DNA from: Episyrphus balteatus
Lineage: Eukaryota; Arthropoda; Insecta; Diptera; Syrphidae
Direction: 5' to 3'
Length of the DNA: 64,000 nucleotides
Assembly (NCBI RefSeq): GCF_945859705.1
Contig: NW_026605122.1
Location: 1 to 64,000, forward strand
Below the pieces are notes generated by a model that worked only from the letters and a program-made list of their open reading frames with translations, did no database searches and was not told where the DNA came from. This document shows, one piece after another, positions 12,286 through 25,888 of this stretch (its first letter is position 1; every line of letters starts with the position of its first letter). The position numbers and the translations under genes are program-made.

Positions 12286-15200
12286 AGAACAAAAAAAAAG
12301 CTTTAATTTCAGATATTTTTTTCAATTTTTTTTTGTATGACAACCTATAATAAATTGTATATCGTTGGAAAGCTTACATCTTCAGCTTTAATTAGATGCC
12401 CTAATCATATCTCTCAGTTGCTTAGAAAAAAGAATAAAAATTTTTAAATCAATCAGCTGGAGAACAAAAAAAAAGCTTTAATTTCAGATATTTTTTTCAA
12501 TGTTTTTTTGTATGACAACCTATAATAAATTGTATATCGTTGGAAAGCTTTCATCTTCAGCTTTAATTAAATGGCATAATCATATCTCTCAGTTGCTTAG
12601 AAAAAAGAATAAAAATTTTTTAATCAATCAGCTGGAGAACAAAAAAAAAAGCTTTAATTTCAGATATTTTTTTCAATTTTTTTTAGTATGACAACCTATA
12701 ATAAATTGTATATCGTTGGAAAGCTTTCATCTTCAGCTTTAATTAAATGCCCTAATCATATCTCTCAGTTGCTTAGAAAAAAGAATAAAAATTTTTTAAT
12801 CAATCAGCTGCAGAACAAAAAAAAAAGCTTTAATTTCAGATATTTTTTCCAATTTTTTTTTGTATGACAACCTATAATAAATTGTATATCGTTGGAAAGC
12901 TTTCATCTTCAGCTTTAATTAAATGCCCTAATCATATCTCTCAGTTGCTTAGAAAAAAGAATAAAAATTTTTTAATCAATCAGCTGGAAAAAAAAAGCTT
13001 TAATTTCAGATATTTTTTTCAATTTTTTTTTGTATGACAACCTATAATAAATTGTATATCGTTGGAAAGCTTTCATCTTCAGCTTAAATAAAATGCCCTA
13101 ATCATATCTCTCAGTTGATTAGAAAAAAGAATAAAAATTTTTTAATCAATCAGCTGCAGAACAAAAAAAAAAGCTTTAATTTCAGATATTTTTTTCAATT
13201 TTTTTTTGTATGACAACCTATAATAAATTGTATATCGTTGGAAAGCTTTCATCTTCAGCTTTAATTAAATGCCCTAATCATATCTCTCAGTTGCTTAGAA
13301 AAAAGAATAAAAATTTTTTAATCAATCAGCTGCAGAACAAAAAAAAAGCTTTAATTTCAGATATTTTTTTCAATTTTTTTTTGTATGACAACCTATAATA
13401 AATTGTATATCGTTGGAAAGCTTTCATCTTCAGCTTAAATTAAATGCCCTAATCATATCTCTCAGTTGCTTAGAAAAAAGAATAAAAATTTTTTAATCAA
13501 TCAGCTGCAGAACAAAAAAAAAAGCTTTAATTTCAGATATTTTTTTCAATTTTTTTTTGTATGACAACCTATAATAAATTGTATATCGTCGGAAAGCTTT
13601 CATCTTCAGCTTTAATTAAATGCCCTAATCATATCTCTCAGTTGCTTAGAAAAAAGAATAAAAATTTTTAAATCAATCAGCTGGAGAACAAAAAAAAGCT
13701 TTAATTTCAGATATTTTTTTCAATTTTTTTTTGTATGCCAACCTATTATAAATTGTATATCGTTGGAAAGCTTTCTTCTTCAGCTTTAATTAAATGCCCT
13801 AATCATATCTCTCAGTTGCTTAGAAAAAAGAATAAAAATTTTTTAATCAATCAGCTGCAGAACAAAAAAAAAGCTTTAATTTCAGATATTTTTTTCAATT
13901 TTTTTTGTATGACAACCTATAATAAATTGTACATCGTTGGAAAGCTTACATCTTCAGCTTTAATTAGATGCCCTAATCATATCTCTCAGTTGCTTAGAAA
14001 AAAGAATAAAAATTTTTTAATCAATCAGCTGGAGAACAAAAAAAAAGCTTTAATTTCAGATATTTTTTTCAATTTTTTTTTGTATGACAACCTATAATAA
14101 ATTGTATATCGTCGGAAAGCTTTCATTTCAGCTTTAATTAAATGCCCTAATCATATCTCTCAGTTGCTTAGAAAAAAGAATAAAAATTTTTAAATCAATC
14201 AGCTGGAGAACAAAAAAAAAGCTTTAATTTCAGATATTTTTTTCAATTTTTTTTTGTATGCCAACCTATTATAAATTGTATATCGTTGGAAAGCTTTCTT
14301 CTTCAGCTTTAATTAAATGCCCTAATCATATCTCTCAGTTGCTTAGAAAAAAGAATAAAAATTTTTTAATCAATCAGCTGGAGAACAAAAAAAAAAGCTT
14401 TAATTTCAGATATTTTTTTCAATTTTTTTTTGTATGACAACCTATAATAAATTGTATATCGTTGGAAAGCTTACATCTTCAGCTTTAATTAGATGCCCCA
14501 ATCATATCTCTCAGTTGCTTAGAAAAAAGAATACAAATTTTTTAATCAATCAGCTGCAGAACAAACAAAAAAGCTTTAATTTCAGATATTTTTTTCAATT
14601 TTTTTTTGTATGACAACCTATAATAAATTGTATATCGTTGGAAAGCTTTCATCTTCAGCTTTAATTAAATGCCCTAATCATATCTCTCAGTTGCTTAGAA
14701 AAAAGAATAAAAATTTTTTAATCAATCAGCTGGAGAACAAAAAAAAAAGCTTTAATTTCAGATATTTTTTTCAATTTTTTTTTGTATGACAACCTATAAT
14801 AAATTGTATATCGTTGGAAAGCTTACATCTTCAGCTTTAATTAGATGCCCTAATCATATCTCTCAGTTGCTTAGAAAAAAGAATAAAAATTTTTTAATCA
14901 ATCAGCTGGAGAACAAAAAAAAAGCTTTAATTTCAGATATTTTTTTCAATTTTTTTTTGTATGACAACCTATAATAAATTGTATATCGTCGGAAAGCTTT
15001 CATCTTCAGCTTTAATTAAATGCCCTAATCATATCTCTCAGTTGCTTAGAAAAAAGAATAAAAATTTTTTAATCAATCAGCTGGAGAACAAAAAAAAAGC
15101 TTTAATTTCATATATTTTTTTCAATTTTTTTTTGTATGCCAACCTATTATAAATTGTATATCGTTGGAAAGCTTTCTTCTTCAGCTTTAATTAAATGCCC

Positions 15201-17361
15201 TAATCATATCTCTCAGTTGCTTAGAAAAAAGAATAAAAATTTTTTAATCAATCAGCTGGAGAACAAAAAAAAAAGCTTTAATTTCAGATATTTTTTTCAA
15301 TTTTTTTTTGTATGACAACCTATAATAAATTGTATATCGTTGGAAAGCTTACATCTTCAGCTTTAATTAGATGCCCTAATCATATCTCTCAGTTGCTTAG
15401 AAAAAAGAATAAAAATTTTTAAATCAATCAGCTGGAGAACAAAAAAAAAAGCTTTAATTTCAGATATTTTTTTCAATTTTTTTTTGTATGACAACCTATA
15501 ATAAATTGTATATCGTTGGAAAGCTTTCATCTTCAGCTTTAATTAAATGGCATAATCATATCTCTCAGTTGCTTAGAAAAAAGAATAAAAATTTTTTAAT
15601 CAATCAGCTGGAGAACAAAAAAAAAAGCTTTAATTTCAGATATTTTTTTCAATTTTTTTTAGTATGACAACCTATAATAAATTGTATATCGTTGGAAAGC
15701 TTTCATCTTCAGCTTTAATTAAATGCCCTAATCATATCTCTCAGTTGCTTAGAAAAAAGAATAAAAATTTTTTAATCAATCAGCTGCAGAACAAAAAAAA
15801 AAGCTTTAATTTCAGATATTTTTTTCAATTTTTTTTTGTATGACAACCTATAATAAATTGTATATCGTTGGAAAGCTTTCATCTTGAGCTGAAATTAAAT
15901 GCCCTAATCATATCTCTCAGTTGCTTAGAAAAAAGAATGAAATTTTTTTAATCAATCAGGTGCAGAACAAAAAAAAAAGCTTTAATTTCAGATATTTTTT
16001 TCAATTTTTTTTTGTATGACAACCTATAATAAATTGTATATCGTTGGAAAGCTTTCATCTTCAGCTTTAAGTAAATGCCCTAATCATATCTCTCAGTTGC
16101 TTAGAAAAAAGAATAAAAATTTTTTAATCAATCAGCTGGAGAACAAAAAAAAAAGCTTTAATTTCAGATATTTTTTTCAATTTTTTTTTGTATGACAACC
16201 TATAATAAATTGTATATCGTTGGAAAGCTTACATCTTCAGCTTTAATTAGATGCCCTAATCATATCTCTCAGTTGCTTAGAAAAAAGAATAAAAATTTTT
16301 AAATCAATCAGCTGGAGAACAAAAAAAAAAGCTTTAATTTCAGATATTTTTTTCAATTTTTTTTTGTATGACAACCTATAATAAATTGTATATCGTTGGA
16401 AAGCTTTCATCTTCAGCTTTAATTAAATGGCCTAATCATATCTCTCAGTCGCTTAGAAAAAAGAATAAAAATTTTTTAATCAATCAGCTGGAGAACAAAA
16501 AAAAAAGCTTTAATTTCAGATATTTTTTTCAATTTTTTTTAGTATGACAACCTATAATAAATTGTATATCGTTGGAAAGCTTTCATCTTCAGCTTTAAGT
16601 AAATTCCCTAATCATATCTCTCAGTTGCTTAGAAAAAAGAATAAAAATTTTTTAATCAATCAGCTGGAGAACAAAAAAAAAAGCTTTAATTTCAGATATT
16701 TTTTTCAATTTTTTTTTGTATGACAACCTATAATAAATTGTATATCGTTGGAAAGCTTTCATCTTCAGCTTTAATTAAATGCCCTAATCATATCTCTCAG
16801 TTGCTTAGAAAAAAAATAAAATTTTTTTAATCAATCAGCTGGAGAACAAAAAAAAAGCTTTAATTTCAGATATTTTTTTCAATTTTTTTTTGTATGACAA
16901 CCTATAATAAATTGTATATCGTTGGAAAGCTTACATCTTCAGCTTTTTAGATGCCCTAATCATATCTCTCAGTTGCTTAGAAAAAAGAATAAAAATTTTT
17001 AAATCAATCAGCTGGAGAACAAAAAAAAAAGCTTTAATTTCAGATATTTTTTTCAATTTTTTTTTGTATGACAACCTATAATAAATTGTATATCGTTGGA
17101 AAGCTTTCATCTTCAGCTTTAATTAGATGCCCTAATCATATCTCGCAGTTGCTTAATTTTTTTATCAATCAGCTGGAGAACAAAAAAAAAAGCTTTAATT
17201 TCAGATATTTTTTTCAATTTTTTTTTGTATGACAACCTATAATAAATTGTATATCGTTGGAAAGCTTACATCTTCAGCTTTAATTAGATGCCCCAATCAT
17301 ATATCTCAGTTGCTTAGAAAAAAGAATACAAATTTTTTAATCAATCAGCTGCAGAACAAAC

Positions 17362-20300
17362 AAAAAAGCTTTAATTTCAGATATTTTTTTCAATTTTTTT
17401 TTGTATGACAACCTATAATAAATTGTATATCGTTGGAAAGCTTTCATCTTCAGCTTTAATTAAATGCCCTAATCATATCTCTCAAAAGAATAAAAATTTT
17501 TTAATCAATCAGCTGGAGAACAAAAAAAAAAGCTTTAATTTCAGATATTTTTTTCAATTTTTTTTTGTATGACAACCTATAATAAATTGTATATCTATGG
17601 AAAGCTTACATCTTCAGCTTTAATTAGATGCACTAATCATATCTCTCAGTTGCTTAGAAAAAAGAATAAAAATTTTTTAATCAATCAGCTGGAGAACAAA
17701 AAAAAAGCTTTAATTTCAGATATTTTTTTCAATTTTTTTTTGTATGACAACCTATAATAAATTGTATATCGTCGGAAAGCTTTCATCTTCAGCTTTAATT
17801 AAATGCCCTAATCATATCTCTCAGTTGCTTAGAAAAAAGAATAAAAATTTTTTAATCAATCAGCTGGAGAACAAAAAAAAAAGCTTTAATTTCAGATATT
17901 TTTTTCAATTTTTTTTTGTATGCCAACCTATTATAAATTGTATATCGTTGGAAAGCTTTCTTCTTCAGCTTTAATTAAATGCCCTAATCATATCTCTCAG
18001 TTGCTTAGAAAAAAGAATAAAAATTTTTTAATCAATCAGCTGGAGAACAAAAAAAAAAGCTTTAATTTCAGATATTTTTTTCAATTTTTTTTTGTATGAC
18101 AACCTATAATAAATTGTATATCTATGGAAAGCTTACATCTTCAGCTTTAATTAGATGCCCTAATCATATCTCTCAGTTGCTTAGAAAAAAGAATAAAAAT
18201 TGTTTAATCAATCAGCTGGAGAACAAAAAAAAAGCTTTAATTTCAGATATTTTTTTCAATTTTTTTTTGTATGACAACCTATAATAAATTGTATATCGTC
18301 GGAAAGCTTTCATCTTCAGCTTTAATTAAATGCCCTAATCATATCTCTCAGTTGCTTAGAAAAAAGAATAAAAATTTTTTAATCAATCAGCTGGAGAACA
18401 AAAAAAAAGCTTTAATTTCAGATATTTTTTTCAATTTTTTTTTGTATGACAACCTATAATAAATTGTATATCGTTGGAAAGCTTACATCTTCAGCTTTAA
18501 TTAGATGCCCTAATCATATCTCTCAGTTGCTTAGAAAAAAGAATAAAAATTTTTAAATCAATCAGCTGGAGAACAAAAAAAAAAGCTTTAATTTCAGATA
18601 TTTTTTTCAATTTTTTTTTGTATGACAACCTATAATAAATTGTATATCGTTGGAAAGCTTTCATCTTCAGCTTTAATTAAATGGCATAATCATATCTCTC
18701 AGTTGCTTAGAAAAAAGAATAAAAATTTTTTAATCAATCAGCTGCAGAACAAAAAAAAAAGCTTTAATTTCAGATATTTTTTTTTCAATTTTTTTTAGTA
18801 TGACAACCTATAATAAATTGTATATCGTTGGAAAGCTTTCATCTTCAGCTTTAATTAAATGCCCTAATCATATCTCTCAGTTGCTTAGAAAAAAGAATAA
18901 AAATTTTTTAATCAATCAGCTGCAGAACAAAAAAAAAAGCTTTAATTTCAGATATTTTTTTCAATTTTTTTTTGTATGACAACCTATAATAAATTGTATA
19001 TCGTTGGAAAGCTTTCATCTTGAGCTTAAATTAAATGCCCTAATCATATCTCTCAGTTGCTTAGAAAAAAGAATAAAAATTTTTTAATCAATCAGCTGGA
19101 GAACAAAAAAAAAGCTTTAATTTCAGATATTTTTTTCAATTTTTTTTTGTATGACAACCTATAATAAATTGTATATCGTTGGAAAGCTTTCATCTTCAGC
19201 TTTAATTAAATGCCCTAATCATATCTCTCAGTTGCTTAGAAAAAAGAATAAAAATTTTTTAATCAATCAGCTGGAGAACAAAAAAAAAAGCTTTAATTTC
19301 AGATATTTTTTTCAATTTTTTTTTGTATGACAACCTATAATAAATTGTATATCGTTGGAAAGCTTACATCTTCAGCTTTAATTAGATGCCCTAATCATAT
19401 CTCTCAGTTGCTTAGAAAAAAGAATAAAAATTTTTTAATCAATCAGCTGGAGAACAAAAAAAAAGCTTTAATTTCAGATATTTTTTTCAATTTTTTTTTG
19501 TATGACAACCTATAATAAATTGTATATCGTCGGAAAGCTTTCATCTTCAGCTTTAATTAAATGCCCTAATCATATCTCTCAGTTGCTTAGAAAAAAGAAT
19601 AAAAATTTTTTAATCAATCAGCTGGAGAACAAAAAAAAAGCTTTAATTTCAGATATTTTTTTCAATTTTTTTTTGTATGCCAACCTATTATAAATTGTAT
19701 ATCGTTGGAAAGCTTTCTTCTTCAGCTTTAATTAAATGCCCTAATCATATCTCTCAGTTGCTTAGAAAAAAGAATAAAAATTTTTTAATCAATCAGCTGG
19801 AGAACAAAAAAAAAAGCTTTAATTTCAGATATTTTTTTCAATTTTTTTTTGTATGACAACCTATAATAAATTGTATATCTATGGAAAGCTTACATCTTCA
19901 GCTTTAATAGGATGCCCTAATCATATCTCTCAGTTGCTTAGAAAAAAGAATAAAAATTTTTTAATCAATCAGCTGGAGAACAAAAAAAAAGCTTTAATTT
20001 CAGATATTTTTTTCAATTTTTTTTTGTATGACAACCTATAATAAATTGTATATCGTCGGAAAGCTTTCATCTTCAGCTTTAATTAAATGCCCTAATCATA
20101 TCTCTCAGTTGCTTAGAAAAAAGAATAAAAATTTTTTAATCAATCAGCTGGAGAACAAAAAAAAAGCTTTAATTTCAGATATTTTTTTCAATTTTTTTTT
20201 GTATGACAACCTATAATAAATTGTATATCGTTGGAAAGCTTACATCTTCAGCTTTTTAGATGCCCTAATCATATCTCTCAGTTGCTTAGAAAAAAGAATA

Positions 20301-20685
20301 AAAATTTTTAAATCAATCAGCTGGAGAACAAAAAAAAAAGCTTTAATTTCATATATTTTTTTCAATTTTTTTTTGTATGACAACCTATAATAAATTGTAT
20401 ATCGTTGGAAAGCTTTCATCTTCAGCTTTAATTAAATGGCATAATCATATCTCTCAGTTGCTTAGAAAAAAGAATAAAAATTTTTAAATCAATCAGCTGG
20501 AGAACAAAAAAAAAAGCTTTAATTTCAGATATTTTTTTCAATTTTTTTTAGTATGACAACCTATAATAAATTGTATATCGTTGGAAAGCTTTCATCTTCA
20601 GCTTTAATTAAATGCCCTAATCATATCTCTCAGTTGCTTAGAAAAAAGAATAAAAATTTTTTAATCAATCAGCTGCAGAACAAAA
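17362..20685 (+). repeat. 3,324 bp sub-block, first copy in A (A1)
   Basis: This block of 19 monomers repeats directly at 20686-24009 (offset 3,324 falling to 3,323 after one A-run change). The left limit is set by c at 17361 (aacaaacaaaa) facing a at 20685. The match ends at about 20774 against 24097 (ttcagc against ttgagc), so the junction is uncertain within about 89 bp. Marks of the unit are ctctcaaaagaat (a deletion of about 16 bp), gatgcactaatc, alternating ctatgg and cgtcgg monomers, a gatat with a longer T run, and cagctttttag near the end. Private changes in A1 are attgtttaatc (18199) and taataggatg (19907). Confidence 0.92.
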
Positions 20686-23600
20686 AAAAAAGCTTTAATT
20701 TCAGATATTTTTTTCAATTTTTTTTTGTATGACAACCTATAATAAATTGTATATCGTTGGAAAGCTTTCATCTTCAGCTTTAATTAAATGCCCTAATCAT
20801 ATCTCTCAAAAGAATAAAAATTTTTTAATCAATCAGCTGGAGAACAAAAAAAAAAGCTTTAATTTCAGATATTTTTTTCAATTTTTTTTTGTATGACAAC
20901 CTATAATAAATTGTATATCTATGGAAAGCTTACATCTTCAGCTTTAATTAGATGCACTAATCATATCTCTCAGTTGCTTAGAAAAAAGAATAAAAATTTT
21001 TTAATCAATCAGCTGGAGAACAAAAAAAAAGCTTTAATTTCAGATATTTTTTTCAATTTTTTTTTGTATGACAACCTATAATAAATTGTATATCGTCGGA
21101 AAGCTTTCATCTTCAGCTTTAATTAAATGCCCTAATCATATCTCTCAGTTGCTTAGAAAAAAGAATAAAAATTTTTTAATCAATCAGCTGGAGAACAAAA
21201 AAAAAGCTTTAATTTCAGATATTTTTTTCAATTTTTTTTTGTATGCCAACCTATTATAAATTGTATATCGTTGGAAAGCTTTCTTCTTCAGCTTTAATTA
21301 AATGCCCTAATCATATCTCTCAGTTGCTTAGAAAAAAGAATAAAAATTTTTTAATCAATCAGCTGGAGAACAAAAAAAAAAGCTTTAATTTCAGATATTT
21401 TTTTCAATTTTTTTTTGTATGACAACCTATAATAAATTGTATATCTATGGAAAGCTTACATCTTCAGCTTTAATTAGATGCCCTAATCATATCTCTCAGT
21501 TGCTTAGAAAAAAGAATAAAAATTTTTTAATCAATCAGCTGGAGAACAAAAAAAAAGCTTTAATTTCAGATATTTTTTTCAATTTTTTTTTGTATGACAA
21601 CCTATAATAAATTGTATATCGTCGGAAAGCTTTCATCTTCAGCTTTAATTAAATGCCCTAATCATATCTCTCAGTTGCTTAGAAAAAAGAATAAAAATTT
21701 TTTAATCAATCAGCTGGAGAACAAAAAAAAAGCTTTAATTTCAGATATTTTTTTCAATTTTTTTTTGTATGACAACCTATAATAAATTGTATATCGTTGG
21801 AAAGCTTACATCTTCAGCTTTAATTAGATGCCCTAATCATATCTCTCAGTTGCTTAGAAAAAAGAATAAAAATTTTTAAATCAATCAGCTGGAGAACAAA
21901 AAAAAAAGCTTTAATTTCAGATATTTTTTTCAATTTTTTTTTGTATGACAACCTATAATAAATTGTATATCGTTGGAAAGCTTTCATCTTCAGCTTTAAT
22001 TAAATGGCATAATCATATCTCTCAGTTGCTTAGAAAAAAGAATAAAAATTTTTTAATCAATCAGCTGCAGAACAAAAAAAAAAGCTTTAATTTCAGATAT
22101 TTTTTTTTCAATTTTTTTTAGTATGACAACCTATAATAAATTGTATATCGTTGGAAAGCTTTCATCTTCAGCTTTAATTAAATGCCCTAATCATATCTCT
22201 CAGTTGCTTAGAAAAAAGAATAAAAATTTTTTAATCAATCAGCTGCAGAACAAAAAAAAAAGCTTTAATTTCAGATATTTTTTTCAATTTTTTTTTGTAT
22301 GACAACCTATAATAAATTGTATATCGTTGGAAAGCTTTAATCTTGAGCTTAAATTAAATGCCCTAATCATATCTCTCAGTTGCTTAGAAAAAAGAATAAA
22401 AATTTTTTAATCAATCAGCTGGAGAACAAAAAAAAAGCTTTAATTTCAGATATTTTTTTCAATTTTTTTTTGTATGACAACCTATAATAAATTGTATATC
22501 GTTGGAAAGCTTTCATCTTCAGCTTTAATTAAATGCCCTAATCATATCTCTCAGTTGCTTAGAAAAAAGAATAAAAATTTTTTAATCAATCAGCTGGAGA
22601 ACAAAAAAAAAAGCTTTAATTTCAGATATTTTTTTCAATTTTTTTTTGTATGACAACCTATAATAAATTGTATATCGTTGGAAAGCTTACATCTTCAGCT
22701 TTAATTAGATGCCCTAATCATATCTCTCAGTTGCTTAGAAAAAAGAATAAAAATTTTTTAATCAATCAGCTGGAGAACAAAAAAAAAGCTTTAATTTCAG
22801 ATATTTTTTTCAATTTTTTTTTGTATGACAACCTATAATAAATTGTATATCGTTGGAAAGCTTTCATCTTCAGCTTTAATTAAATGCCCTAATCATATCT
22901 CTCAGTTGCTTAGAAAAAAGAATAAAAATTTTTAAATCAATCAGCTGGAGAACAAAAAAAAAGCTTTAATTTCAGATATTTTTTTCAATTTTTTTTTGTA
23001 TGCCAACCTATTATAAATTGTATATCGTTGGAAAGCTTTCTTCTTCAGCTTTAATTAAATGCCCTAATCATATCTCTCAGTTGCTTAGAAAAAAGAATAA
23101 AAATTTTTTAATCAATCAGCTGGAGAACAAAAAAAAAAGCTTTAATTTCAGATATTTTTTTCAATTTTTTTTTGTATGACAACCTATAATAAATTGTATA
23201 TCTATGGAAAGCTTACATCTTCAGCTTTAATTAGATGCCCTAATCATATCTCTCAGTTGCTTAGAAAAAAGAATAAAAATTTTTTAATCAATCAGCTGGA
23301 GAACAAAAAAAAAGCTTTAATTTCAGATATTTTTTTCAATTTTTTTTTGTATGACAACCTATAATAAATTGTATATCGTCGGAAAGCTTTCATCTTCAGC
23401 TTTAATTAAATGCCCTAATCATATCTCTCAGTTGCTTAGAAAAAAGAATAAAAATTTTTTAATCAATCAGCTGGAGAACAAAAAAAAAGCTTTAATTTCA
23501 GATATTTTTTTCAATTTTTTTTTGTATGACAACCTATAATAAATTGTATATCGTTGGAAAGCTTACATCTTCAGCTTTTTAGATGCCCTAATCATATCTC

Positions 23601-24009
23601 TCAGTTGCTTAGAAAAAAGAATAAAAATTTTTAAATCAATCAGCTGGAGAACAAAAAAAAAAGCTTTAATTTCATATATTTTTTTCAATTTTTTTTTGTA
23701 TGACAACCTATAATAAATTGTATATCGTTGGAAAGCTTTCATCTTCAGCTTTAATTAAATGGCATAATCATATCTCTCAGTTGCTTAGAAAAAAGAATAA
23801 AAATTTTTAAATCAATCAGCTGGAGAACAAAAAAAAAAGCTTTAATTTCAGATATTTTTTTCAATTTTTTTTAGTATGACAACCTATAATAAATTGTATA
23901 TCGTTGGAAAGCTTTCATCTTCAGCTTTAATTAAATGCCCTAATCATATCTCTCAGTTGCTTAGAAAAAAGAATAAAAATTTTTTAATCAATCAGCTGCA
24001 GAACAAAAA
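20686..24009 (+). repeat. 3,324 bp sub-block, second copy in A (A2)
   Basis: This is the second tandem copy of the sub-block. It follows A1 throughout, with a few substitutions: gctttaatcttgagc at about 22335 where A1 has ctttcatcttgagc, cgttgg in the monomer at 22825 where A1 has cgtcgg, and aattttttaatc where A1 has the private attgtttaatc. At the last two sites the single copy in B (36677-40000) agrees with A2; at the first it agrees with A1. The A2 monomer starting at 21068 also shares with B the frame state set by A-run length. Confidence 0.92.
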
Positions 24010-25797
24010 AAAAAGCTTTAATTTCAGATATTTTTTTCAATTTTTTTTTGTATGACAACCTATAATAAATTGTATATCGTTGGAAAGCTTTCATCTTGAG
24101 CTTAAATTAAATGCCCTAATCATATCTCTCAGTTGCTTAGAAAAAAGAATAAAAATTTTTTAATCAATCAGCTGGAGAACAAAAAAAAAGCTTTAATTTC
24201 AGATATTTTTTTCAATTTTTTTTTGTATGACAACCTATAATAAATTGTATATCGTTGGAAAGCTTTCATCTTCAGCTTTAATTAAATGCCCTAATCATAT
24301 CTCTCAGTTGCTTAGAAAAAAGAATAAAAATTTTTTAATCAATCAGCTGGAGAACAAAAAAAAGCTTTAATTTCAGATATTTTTTTCAATTTTTTTTTGT
24401 ATGACAACCTATAATATATTGTATATCGTTGGAAAGCTTTCATCTTCAGCTTTAAGTAAATGCCCTAATCATATCTCTCAGTTGCTTAGAAAAAAGAATA
24501 AAAATTTTTTAATCAATCAGCTGGAGAACAAAAAAAAAAGCTTTAATTTCAGATATTTTTTTCAATTTTTTTTTGTATGACAACCTATAATATCGTTGGA
24601 AAGCTTTCATCTTCAGCTTTAATTAAATGCCCTAATCATATCTCTCAGTTGCTTAGAAAAAAAAATAAAAATTTTTTTAATCAATCAGCTGGAGAACAAA
24701 AAAAAAGCTTTAATTTCAGATATTTTTTTCAATTTTTTTTTGTATGACAACCTATAATAAATTGTATATCGTTGGAAAGCTTACATCTTCAGCTTTAATT
24801 AGATGCCCTAATCATATCTCTCAGTTGCTTAGAAAAAAGAATAAAAAATTTTTAAATCAATCAGCTGGAGAACAAAAAAAAAAGCTTTAATTTCAGATAT
24901 TTTTTTCAATTTTTTTTTGTATGACAACCTATAATAAATTGTATATCGTTGGAAAGCTTTCATCTTCAGCTTTAATTAAATGGCCTAATCATATCTCTCA
25001 GTTGCTTAGAAAAAAGAATAAAAATTTTTTAATCAATCAGCTGGAGAACAAAAAAAAAAGCTTTAATTTCAGATATTTTTTTCAATTTTTTTTAGTATGA
25101 CAACCTATAATAAATTGTATATCGTTGGAAAGCTTTCATCTTCAGCTTTAAGTAAATTCCCTAATCATATCTTTCAGTTGCTTAGAAAAAAGAATAAAAA
25201 TTTTTTAATCAATCAGCTGGAGAACAAAAAAAAAAGCTTTAATTTCAGATATTTTTTTCAATTTTTTTTTGTATGACAACCTATAATAAATTGTATATCG
25301 TTGGAAAGCTTTCATCTTCAGCTTTAATTAAATGCCCTAATCATATCTCTCAGTTGCTTAGAAAAAAAATAAAATTTTTTTAATCAATCAGCTGGAGAAC
25401 AAAAAAAAAAGCTTTAATTTCAGATATTTTTTTCAATTTTTTTTTGTATGACAACCTATAATAAATTGTATATCGTTGGAAAGCTTTCATCTTCAGCTTT
25501 AATTAAATGCCCTAATCATATCTCTCAGTTGCTTAGAAAAAAAATAAAATTTTTTTAATCAATCAGCTGGAGAACAAAAAAAAAGCTTTAATTTCAGATA
25601 TTTTTTTCAATTTTTTTTTGTATGACAACCTATAATAAATTGTATATCGTTGGAAAGCTTACATCTTCAGCTTTAATTAGATGCCCTAATCATATCTCTC
25701 AGTTGCTGAGAAAAAAGAATAAAAATTTTTTAATCAATCAGCTGGAGAACAAAAAAAAAAGCTTTAATTTCAGATATTTTTTTCAATTTTTTTTAGT

Positions 25798-25888
25798 ATG
25801 ACAACCTATAATAAATTGTATATCGTTGGAAAGCTGGAGAACAAAAAAAAAGCTTTAATTTCAGATATTTTTTTCAATTTTTTTTTGT
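25798..25888 (+). repeat. 91 bp truncated monomer with agct at the deletion joint
   Basis: The unit runs from its start word to ggaaagct and then directly into ggagaacaaaa, skipping about 84 bp. The bases agct are present at both ends of the lost segment (aaagctttc and tcagctgga), so the joint is consistent with a deletion between 4 bp direct repeats. The same truncated unit is at 41786-41876 in copy B, exactly 15,988 bp away, so it predates the large duplication. Confidence 0.9.

Larger units (their letters stand above)
8703..13600 (+). repeat. Mosaic satellite region with partial copies of other blocks
   Basis: About 28 monomers with no single higher-order period. It contains the copy of the left-edge block (9543-9957) and a partial copy of the 3.17 kb region (10227-11268). 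It also contains a variant monomer at 11800 shared with the far right of the window, and several damaged monomers: a 39 bp remnant at 9836-9874, an inserted T-run segment near 12253-12271, and a deletion giving ctggaaaaaa at about 12984. It looks like a patchwork of exchanges between differently ordered arrays. No non-satellite DNA is seen. Confidence 0.85.
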
